Positions 1 to 5,336 of a DNA stretch of 10,768 nt are shown here, one piece after another. The notes under the pieces are model-generated. The model was not told the origin of the DNA and did not search any database. It saw only the letters and a list, made by a program, of their open reading frames with translations. This stretch comes from Dehalococcoidia bacterium. GTDB lineage: Bacteria; Chloroflexota; Dehalococcoidia; GIF9; AB-539-J10. Made by a program: the position numbers and the translations under genes. The stretch spans positions 1 to 10,768 of the forward strand of contig JAOUFZ010000038.1 in NCBI GenBank assembly GCA_029857995.1, read 5' to 3'. Position 1 is the stretch's first letter; every line of letters starts with the position of its first letter.

Positions 1-404
1 GGGATATTGAATCTCTGATAGCCGAAGAACTGCGCACCGTTACCGAGGTGTATCATCTTGACCATGTGGAAGTCTCCTGTGGTGACCACAATATCCCTAC
101 GGCGACGGTCAGGCTCATCGCTCCGGACGGGCAGAGTCTGGCTGATGCTGCTCTGGGCACAGGTCCTGTGGATGCCGTATATAAGGCCATCAACCGCATA
201 GTCGGCATACCTAATAGACTCACGGAATTCACTGTAAAGTCCATTACCGAGGGCATTGACGCCATCGGAGAGGTCTTGATAAGGATAGAGAGCGAGGGTG
301 TAACCTATACCGGGCGTGGTGCTGCGACCGATATCATTGTGGCCAGCGCCAAGGCATACATGAATGCCCTGAATCGTTTGTTGTCGGTGAAAAAGGGGAG
401 ATAG
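1..404 (+). CDS. leuA: 2-isopropylmalate synthase, C-terminal part (partial at window start)
   Basis: The frame is open from the first bases and ends at TAG 402-404, so only about the last 133 codons are present. LeuA condenses acetyl-CoA with 2-oxoisovalerate, the first committed step of leucine synthesis, in the cytoplasm. The visible part is the LeuA allosteric (dimer) domain, where leucine binds in characterised enzymes. Supporting motifs are GTGPVDAVYKAINRI, GEVLIRIE and GRGAATDIIVASAKAYMNALN, which follow the family pattern closely. The catalytic TIM barrel lies upstream, outside the window. The GTG at 48 is internal and is not the start. A related domain ends CimA (6436-8031), so this fragment alone could come from either family, but the TDIIxASAxAYxNAxNRL ending is LeuA-like. 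The gene runs straight into a TAGTGATG junction with the next ORF. Confidence 0.9.
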   Translation, partial: DIESLIAEELRTVTEVYHLDHVEVSCGDHNIPTATVRLIAPDGQSLADAALGTGPVDAVYKAINRIVGIPNRLTEFTVKSITEGIDAIGEVLIRIESEGVTYTGRGAATDIIVASAKAYMNALNRLLSVKKGR

Positions 405-406
405 TG

Positions 407-544
407 ATGTCGAGGGCAAAGGTGCTTGAATCTGAAAATCAAGTTTTCAGAGGTCTTCTGAGGAGGGTGTTTGGAAACATAGTGCGAGGCTTTAGCCTCG
501 TGCTGCACGACCCTGAAGGGTCGCACTACAAAATGTGGAGGTGA
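407..544 (+). CDS. possible 45-aa ORF read through a palindromic repeat
   Basis: An ATG at 407 lies three bases after the leuA stop, with a GGGGAG ribosome site at 395-400 (six-base spacing). The frame stays open for 45 codons to TGA 542-544, whose A is also the first base of the next gene's ATG (TGATG). This looks like translational coupling. The product begins MSRAKVLESENQVF, is basic, and resembles nothing I recognise. Its second half (codons 25-41) is encoded by the palindromic repeat at 480-528, giving GFSLVLHDPEGSHY. It may be a true small protein, a leader that delivers ribosomes to the membrane protein gene, or a remnant of an older gene interrupted by the repeat. The start signals are good; the protein itself is unsupported. 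Confidence 0.3.
   Translation: MSRAKVLESENQVFRGLLRRVFGNIVRGFSLVLHDPEGSHYKMWR
425..451 (+). promoter_or_regulatory. hairpin with a competing alternative pairing
   Basis: TCTGAAAA (431-438) and TTTTCAGA (444-451) form a perfect 8-bp stem around the 5-base loop TCAAG. The loop (439-443) is also the exact complement of CTTGA at 425-429, so the two pairings exclude each other. No U-tract follows, so it is not an ordinary intrinsic terminator. It lies just downstream of leuA. A regulatory role is only inferred. Confidence 0.35.
480..528. repeat. REP-like palindromic element with two inner hairpins
   Basis: The 49-base element has a symmetric plan. TAGTG (480-484) pairs with CACTA (524-528). Inside are two perfect palindromes, CGAGGCTTTAGCCTCG (485-500) and CGACCCTGAAGGGTCG (508-523), separated by TGCTGCA. 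Each inner arm has a 7-bp arm separated by two bases, in practice 6 bp closing a 4-base loop. This is the shape of dispersed extragenic palindromes (REP/BIME type). Only one copy is in this window, so repetition elsewhere in the genome is assumed. It sits between leuA and the MgtC-type gene and may act as an mRNA stability or attenuation element. Confidence 0.7.
537..541 (+). promoter_or_regulatory. ribosome binding site that decides between ATG 544 and TTG 550
   Basis: GGAGG at 537-541 is a near-perfect Shine-Dalgarno site. It is only two bases from ATG 544 but eight bases from the in-frame TTG at 550, the usual spacing. GTG 535 overlaps this site and is unlikely to be a start. Confidence 0.55.
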
Positions 545-957
545 TGAATTTGAGTTCTTTGCTGGAAATGATACTGAGATTCTTGTTGGCGGTTGTCTTG
601 GGGGCAGGCATTGGGTTTCAGCGAGAACGGGCAGGCAAGGCAGCGGGGCTGCGCACGCATATATTAGTTAGCGCCGGGGCAGGCCTTTTCACCTTGGTAT
701 CTATATATGGGTTTAGTGGTGCAGTGGTTGACATCTCTCGAGTTGCCGCTGGAGTAGTAGTTGGAATTGGTTTCATCGGCGCTGGCGTTATTCTCCGTGG
801 CCAGCGTCAAAAAGAGGTGGCAGGACTGACCACTGCAGCCACCATCTGGATAACTGCCGCCGTAGGTCTGGCTGCGGGGGCAGGAATGTATGTGGTCTCC
901 GTTATAGCAACTGCGGTCGCCGTAGGTGTTTTGTTTCTTCCTAAAGTTCGTGGTTAA
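544..957 (+). CDS. MgtC/SapB family membrane protein, short form
   Basis: From ATG 544 the product is 137 aa, with four hydrophobic segments at about residues 8-25, 38-58, 66-84 and 97-130. Family hallmarks are present: an early G-x-G-x-x-R-E motif (residues 22-28), AGLRTHILVSAGAG (34-47), GIGFIGAGVIL (74-84) and the GLTTAATIWITAAVG stretch (94-108). Longer MgtC proteins have a C-terminal ACT-like domain; this one ends after the membrane domain, as many short family members do. MgtC proteins are tied to growth in low magnesium and to modulation of the ATP synthase in some pathogens; the role in free-living bacteria is unclear. The start is uncertain: ATG 544 is coupled to the preceding ORF's stop, while TTG 550 has better ribosome-site spacing. 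GTG 535 is less likely. Confidence 0.85.
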   Translation: MNLSSLLEMILRFLLAVVLGAGIGFQRERAGKAAGLRTHILVSAGAGLFTLVSIYGFSGAVVDISRVAAGVVVGIGFIGAGVILRGQRQKEVAGLTTAATIWITAAVGLAAGAGMYVVSVIATAVAVGVLFLPKVRG

Positions 958-992
958 GAAGGTCACTGTGGGCAAAGCAATCTGAATGAGAA

Positions 993-1011
993 TCTTGGTT
1001 CAAGAATTTTT
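993..1011 (+). terminator. weak intrinsic terminator candidate after the MgtC-type gene
   Basis: TCTTG (993-997) and CAAGA (1001-1005) form a 5-bp stem with the loop GTT, and ATTTTT (1006-1011) follows. The stem is short and A/T-rich, so termination would be inefficient at best. It lies 35 bases after the stop at 957 and 31 bases before the next start. Confidence 0.3.
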
Positions 1012-1041
1012 GACAACACTCTTGGCAAAGAGGCATTTGGT

Positions 1042-2157
1042 ATGCTAAATATTTTGCACACTGCTGATATTCACCTCGGGGCGAAGTTCGTAAGTCTAGA
1101 GAATAAGGGTGCTTCTCAACGAGAGCAGTTGAGAGCCACATTTAAGAACGTTATTGCCACTGCAATAGCTGAGAGTGTAAACATCGTTTTAATTGCCGGA
1201 GACTTGTTCGATTCCAGTCAACAGCCACAGAGAAATGTGGATTTGGTGATTGAGCAGTTTAATCTGCTTGGGTCAAATAGCATCCCGGTCTGCCTTATCC
1301 CTGGCACCCATGATTCTCTTGATTCCTCCTCAATTTATAGAAAAGTTGACTTTGAGGCAAAATGCCCCAATCTAAAGATTTTCGCTGATGAAAATATCTC
1401 CTACAAAGAGTATCCCAGCCTCGATTTAACAGTATATGGGAAACCAAATCTGAGTAATAAGTCCTACGTAAGCCCATTGAAAGGGCTTAAGCGTTCGACC
1501 TCAAGCAGGTTTCATATCGCTATGGCTCACGGGTCATTCTATATCCCGGAGAAGATAGCGGGGGATGACCATGTCTTCAGACTTGAGGAAGTTAAAGCCA
1601 GTGGCATGGATTATCTGGCACTGGGGCACTGGCATCGAGTCTATCGCTGCTCAGAGGAGCCTCCAACCTGGTATTCCGGCCCGCCGGAGTGGATATCTGG
1701 CCAAACAGAGAGGGGTGTAGTGCTTTTAGTCAGCCTCTCGCCCGCCGGTGAGGTTGAAGTTGAACCCAAGAAGCTTGGGCTTCGTGACTATACCGAAGTA
1801 GAGATAGACATGAGTGAGATAGAAGACTTGGCGATGCTGAAATTGAGAATCTCCGAGGGGGCAAATCAGAATTTGATAAGAAAAGCTACTCTCAAGGGAC
1901 TTCGCGATGCCGAATTTATAGTAAATCCAGAAGAATTGGAAAGCGAATTGGGGGAGAAATTTTTCCATCTTAGTGTTATGGATAAATCTCATCCGAAGTC
2001 AGGAGAGGTCGCAGAGGTTGAAGAGCGGTTGATTGGAAATAGATTTATTAGGCTAATGAAGGGACAAATTGAAGGCCTAGAAGGGGAGGAGAAAGACATT
2101 GCTGAGAATGCCCTTCAGTATGGCATAGCTCTTCTGGACGGGAAGGAAGTTTTGTAA
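1042..2157 (+). CDS. SbcD/Mre11-like metallophosphoesterase (YhaO-type DNA repair exonuclease)
   Basis: The protein is 371 aa with an N-terminal calcineurin-like phosphoesterase domain. Motifs in order are D9-x-H11 (TADIHLG), G53-D54-LF-D57, P-G-T-H90-D91, H163 in MAHGSF, and G195-H196-W-H198 followed by YSGPPE (211-216). These are the metal-binding motifs of the Mre11/SbcD family, which cuts DNA ends together with a Rad50/SbcC ATPase. The GNHD motif reads GTHD: the usual metal-binding asparagine is Thr89. The last 150 or so residues form a less conserved cap-like and acidic C-terminal part. The start is supported by AAAGAGG at 1027-1033 with eight-base spacing. The stop TAA (2155-2157) overlaps the ATG of the next gene by one base, so the two proteins are probably made as a coupled pair. 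Because the partner has a membrane hairpin, the closest analogue is the YhaO/YhaN pair of Bacillus rather than classical SbcCD. Confidence 0.88.
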   Translation: MLNILHTADIHLGAKFVSLENKGASQREQLRATFKNVIATAIAESVNIVLIAGDLFDSSQQPQRNVDLVIEQFNLLGSNSIPVCLIPGTHDSLDSSSIYRKVDFEAKCPNLKIFADENISYKEYPSLDLTVYGKPNLSNKSYVSPLKGLKRSTSSRFHIAMAHGSFYIPEKIAGDDHVFRLEEVKASGMDYLALGHWHRVYRCSEEPPTWYSGPPEWISGQTERGVVLLVSLSPAGEVEVEPKKLGLRDYTEVEIDMSEIEDLAMLKLRISEGANQNLIRKATLKGLRDAEFIVNPEELESELGEKFFHLSVMDKSHPKSGEVAEVEERLIGNRFIRLMKGQIEGLEGEEKDIAENALQYGIALLDGKEVL

Positions 2158-4406
2158 TGCGGTTGAAAAAGATTGAGCTAAAAAATTTCAAGAGGCTTGT
2201 TGATTTTCAAGCTCAGTTCAGCCCTGGGATAAATGTGGTCAAAGGTCCGCTGAATGAGATGGGGAAGTCCACTTTGCTTGAGGGTATCGTTGTTGCACTT
2301 TTCCATAATCCTAGAAGCACTGCGAAAGGGCTTAAAGATTATGTTTCCTGGGGCCTAACTAGGCAGTTTCGAACCAGTCTTGAGTTTGAAGATAAAGGGA
2401 ACAGATACTTGCTGGAGAAGGATTTTGACAAAGGAACCGCCAGGCTTACTAGTGAGAACGGCCGAGAAGAGTTCGATACTTTCAAGGAGATCTCGGAGAA
2501 AATGGCTGAGTTACTGGGCACCAAATCTGACACGCTTTTCTTATGTTCTTCTTGCATTCGTCAAGACCAGGTAAGTGAAATCTCATCAGGTAAGAAAGAA
2601 ATTAACGAAAGCCTGGAAGAGATTGTGAGTGGCGGTAAAGAAAGCATTCTTGCCTCACAGGTGATGCAGAAATTAGATGACAGAATCTCCGAGATTAGGA
2701 AAGGATTGGATAGACCAGCAAAGATAAAAGGCAGCTTGGCGTTGCTGAGAGACCAACGAGATGAGTTTTTGCGGAAATATAGAGAGGTTAGGGATGAGGT
2801 CGCCAAAATTGAGGCGCGAAAAATCGAGCTAGTGGAAATGGATAAGAAACTGGCTGAGGTTAAGGAGCAATACGAAAATGCCAAGGTTTTGTTGGATAAA
2901 AACAAGCAGCGTAAAGAGATCGAGGCATCTATAAAAGACTTAAAGCAGAAATATGATGAGGTGGAAGAGCTACTCGGTGGGGTGAATGGGCTGATGACCA
3001 GACTTGAAGCGGCAGACGAGGCACTCAGGTCCGTTGAAGGGCTTGAAAATGAGCAACAGGTCTCGGAATTTAGAAAGGGGCTGGATGCAATCCAGTATAA
3101 ACGGGGTGATACCGAGAAGGACCTGGCTATGAGAGGGAAAGAACTAGCAGAAGCGAAGGAGAAGTTGGAGAGGAAAAGATCTCAAGCATTTTTTGGTTCG
3201 GGACGTAGTATAGCTGTTCCGGTGACGATGATCATAATCGGGGTAATTGGAGCATTGGTTGTCCATTTATACTCTTTGGGTTTAACGATCCTGGGCGCAG
3301 CACTTCTTGTCATAACCGTAATAAGAGAGAGAACTGCGTTCATTCGTGAGGAGATCAGTATTGCAGATCTTGAAATGCGCCTCCAGAAAATGAAGGAGGC
3401 TCTCGGTGGACTTACCACGAAGCAAAGTGAATTGCTGGCTGGGGCTAAGTGCAGAACGGTTGGCGAGTTCGATAAGAAGGAAAAGGATTTTAAGTCCTGG
3501 ATTGCAGAGAAGGGCAGCCTAGAAGCTCAGTTAAAGGGGATGTTGAGAGGTAAGACGGTTGAAGATTTCCAGAAGCAAAAACAAAAGATAGCGAGGGATT
3601 TAGCGGTTGAGGAGGCGAAGCTCACCGATGATTTGAAGGCCACGGCGCTGAGCACGGAACAATACATCGAACTAGAGAAGAGGGTTCGAAGTTTAGAAGT
3701 CAGGCAAGCTGAGCTTGAGAAGCAGAGAAGACGCTGCGAAGTAATCATCGAGCAGGCAAGATTTAACATAGAGAACCAAATTGGATTGGAGGAAGAACTG
3801 AAAGGAATCCACGAGGCTTTGAGACACGAAGAGAAAAAGGTGAAAGTCTATGGATTAGCCAGGGAATTTATCTCCAAGGCGAGAACTGAGATTCTCTCGT
3901 CAGCCGGAGAAGCTTTGGAGAAGGAAATTCAGAGGTATTTGGCTATCTTTACCGATGGCAAGTATAAGCAGGTCAAAGTCAACAAGGAAGCCTTGGAGTT
4001 CCGGGTATATTCAGATGAAAAAAGAGACTGGGCTAAGCCCGAGGAGTTGAGTGGGGGGGTAATTGATGAATTCTATCTGGCATTTCGAGTCGCCCTGGCA
4101 AAACTGATATTTGGCGATAAGAAGCCGCCCTTGATATTAGACGATCCCTTTGTCAATTTTGACTCCGTCCGTCTGGACAGGACGCTGGATTTCTTCAAGA
4201 CACTGGCCTCAGACTATCAAATTATCATATTCGCGCTGAGCGATTCATATGATAGGGTAGCTGATAACATTGTTTTGTTGGGTAAAAAAGAGAGGCAATG
4301 TATGGCTCTACAGCAGATAGAAGGCAAAGATTTCCCCAAAATTGACCTGATAGGGAAGTCCGGTAATGCCGACAACGTTATTTATCTTCCAGACAATCTG
4401 CATTAG
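2157..4406 (+). CDS. SbcC/Rad50-like ATPase with a transmembrane hairpin in its coiled coil (YhaN-type)
   Basis: This 749-aa protein has split ATPase lobes at its ends. The Walker A motif is G30-PLNEM-G36-K37-S38-T39. The ABC signature is LSGG (631-634) and the Walker B motif is LILDD (659-663), followed by PFVNFDS. Long charged heptad-rich stretches at about 195-345 and 400-565 predict an antiparallel coiled coil. At its apex there is no C-x-x-C zinc hook; instead two hydrophobic segments at about 351-372 and 374-390 predict a membrane hairpin. Bacillus YhaN is known to share this membrane-associated plan. The H-loop region reads FALSDSYDR (692-700), with Ser695 where a switch histidine is expected. 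The only C-x-x-C (C130/C133) is in the N-terminal ATPase lobe. At 749 residues it is shorter than typical SbcC (about 1000). Translation starts at the TAATG overlap with the nuclease gene. A likely role is ATP-driven DNA-end or chromosome handling at the membrane; this is inference. Confidence 0.85.
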   Translation: MRLKKIELKNFKRLVDFQAQFSPGINVVKGPLNEMGKSTLLEGIVVALFHNPRSTAKGLKDYVSWGLTRQFRTSLEFEDKGNRYLLEKDFDKGTARLTSENGREEFDTFKEISEKMAELLGTKSDTLFLCSSCIRQDQVSEISSGKKEINESLEEIVSGGKESILASQVMQKLDDRISEIRKGLDRPAKIKGSLALLRDQRDEFLRKYREVRDEVAKIEARKIELVEMDKKLAEVKEQYENAKVLLDKNKQRKEIEASIKDLKQKYDEVEELLGGVNGLMTRLEAADEALRSVEGLENEQQVSEFRKGLDAIQYKRGDTEKDLAMRGKELAEAKEKLERKRSQAFFGSGRSIAVPVTMIIIGVIGALVVHLYSLGLTILGAALLVITVIRERTAFIREEISIADLEMRLQKMKEALGGLTTKQSELLAGAKCRTVGEFDKKEKDFKSWIAEKGSLEAQLKGMLRGKTVEDFQKQKQKIARDLAVEEAKLTDDLKATALSTEQYIELEKRVRSLEVRQAELEKQRRRCEVIIEQARFNIENQIGLEEELKGIHEALRHEEKKVKVYGLAREFISKARTEILSSAGEALEKEIQRYLAIFTDGKYKQVKVNKEALEFRVYSDEKRDWAKPEELSGGVIDEFYLAFRVALAKLIFGDKKPPLILDDPFVNFDSVRLDRTLDFFKTLASDYQIIIFALSDSYDRVADNIVLLGKKERQCMALQQIEGKDFPKIDLIGKSGNADNVIYLPDNLH

Positions 4407-4478
4407 CTCAAAATGTTTGTTGATGGGGGACCAAGTTATCAGTGTAATATATTGGGCGAAAGACCGAGGAGGTTAAAA

Positions 4479-5099
4479 ATGGGTTGTATTTCTCCTACAC
4501 TGGCTGTAAGGAATATGAAGCAGACGATTCAATTCTACAGGGCTTCCCTGGGATTTAAGATAGGAATGGCTTTCCCAGATGCCGACAACCCGGAGTACGC
4601 CGACCTATCTAAGGATGGGATGGTTATCATGCTAATACCGGCTAGGAATGTGGGTATTCACAGTAAGCAAAAACTGGGCATTGGTGTGAACTTGTATATG
4701 CAAATCGACGGGGACATAGACGAATACTACAAGGAGCTAAAGAAGAAGGGCGTCGAGATTGTAGTTGACATAAAGGACGAGCCGTTTGGCATTAGGGACT
4801 TCACAGTCGAGGATATTAACGGATATAAGCTGACATTTAACCAGGTGTCCAAAGCCGTTAAGGCTTGTATGAGCTGCGGCATGCCCATGAACAAGCTCGA
4901 GGATTTCGGTGGAGGAAATCCGGAGAATTTGTACTGCGTATACTGTTCAAACCCGGACGGCAGCCTCAAAAGCCGCAAAGAGGTGTTTGAGGGCATGGTC
5001 AACTTCATGATGATGTCCCAAAAGATGGAAAGAGAAACTGCCGAGAGCGCAGCGAAAGAGCGTATGTCCAAGATGCCTGCGTGGAGCGGTAGAGTCTGA
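4479..5099 (+). CDS. VOC-superfamily (glyoxalase/bleomycin-resistance-like) protein fused to a putative zinc ribbon
   Basis: The 206-aa product has two parts. Residues 4-121 form a VOC fold: SPTLAVRNMKQTIQFYRASLGF at the start, then ITNGYKLTF-like strand ending (about 112-120). Residues 130-200 match the putative zinc ribbon domain: C130-MS-C133-GMPM, then C153-VY-C156, then a DGSLKSRKEVFEGMV segment and a helical tail. Four cysteines would bind one zinc ion. I see no clear set of glyoxalase I metal ligands in the VOC part, so the substrate is unknown; sequestration or modification of a small molecule is possible. ATG 4479 is chosen because GAGGAGG (4466-4472) precedes it by six bases. An upstream in-frame ATG at 4413 has no ribosome site. 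The gene lies 72 bases after the ATPase gene and could share its transcript. Confidence 0.8.
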   Translation: MGCISPTLAVRNMKQTIQFYRASLGFKIGMAFPDADNPEYADLSKDGMVIMLIPARNVGIHSKQKLGIGVNLYMQIDGDIDEYYKELKKKGVEIVVDIKDEPFGIRDFTVEDINGYKLTFNQVSKAVKACMSCGMPMNKLEDFGGGNPENLYCVYCSNPDGSLKSRKEVFEGMVNFMMMSQKMERETAESAAKERMSKMPAWSGRV

Positions 5100-5124
5100 A
5101 TTTGTGTGTACTGTCAGTGTATTT

Positions 5125-5158
5125 TGACTCGGAGCCGAGAACCACAACTTCCGAGTCA
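5125..5158 (+). terminator. dyad after the VOC gene, possible terminator
   Basis: TGACTCGG (5125-5132) pairs perfectly with CCGAGTCA (5151-5158) around an 18-base loop. The loop contains a second CCGAG (5135-5139) that could pair with CTCGG (5128-5132) instead. The tract after it is pyrimidine-rich (ACTCTCTTTTCCCTCT) rather than a clean U-run. It sits 25 bases after the VOC stop and about 57 bases before the leuB promoter, which suits a boundary element. A regulator-binding palindrome is an alternative. Confidence 0.4.
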
Positions 5159-5214
5159 CAACTCTCTTTTCCCTCTCCAATGAAAAAGCAAATAAGCTTG
5201 TGCAAAAAACGAGG

Positions 5215-5243
5215 TTGACATAATCACCCAACAAGCATATAAA
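5215..5243 (+). promoter_or_regulatory. sigma70-type promoter for leuB-cimA
   Basis: A perfect TTGACA (5215-5220) is followed after 17 bases by TATAAA (5238-5243). Transcription would start near 5250, giving a leader of about 87 bases before the leuB ATG at 5337. This is the best promoter in the window by sequence. Confidence 0.7.
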
Positions 5244-5245
5244 TA

Positions 5246-5328
5246 CCCTCTCCTAGTCAAAGAAGGCAAAGCGAATATATAATTAGGAGATTTTAGAGCG
5301 GGAATATACTAAGGCGAGATTGGAGAGG
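5246..5328 (+). promoter_or_regulatory. leuB leader with alternative pairings that involve the ribosome site
   Basis: TCTCCTA (5249-5255) can pair with TAGGAGA (5284-5290). The overlapping CCTCTCC (5247-5253) is the exact complement of the leuB ribosome site GGAGAGG (5322-5328), so the two pairings compete. If transcription starts at about 5250 part of the anti-ribosome-site strand would be missing from the mRNA. A translational switch is therefore only a possibility. No T-box or leader peptide was seen. Confidence 0.25.
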
Positions 5329-5336
5329 TAAAAAGT

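Noticed and set aside
1010..1015. Perfect TTGACA upstream of the nuclease gene as a promoter
   Set aside because: No acceptable -10 hexamer lies 16-19 bases downstream; the region at 1031-1038 reads AGGCATTT.
4417..4450. TTGTTG and TAATAT as a promoter for the VOC gene
   Set aside because: The spacer is 22 bases, too long for a sigma70-type promoter.
4413..4478. Longer N-terminus for the VOC protein from ATG 4413
   Set aside because: No ribosome site precedes 4413, the added residues do not fit the VOC fold, and ATG 4479 has GAGGAGG at ideal spacing.
5100..5336. T-box or leucine leader peptide before leuB
   Set aside because: There is no T-box core, no short ORF with leucine codons and the predicted leader is under 100 bases.
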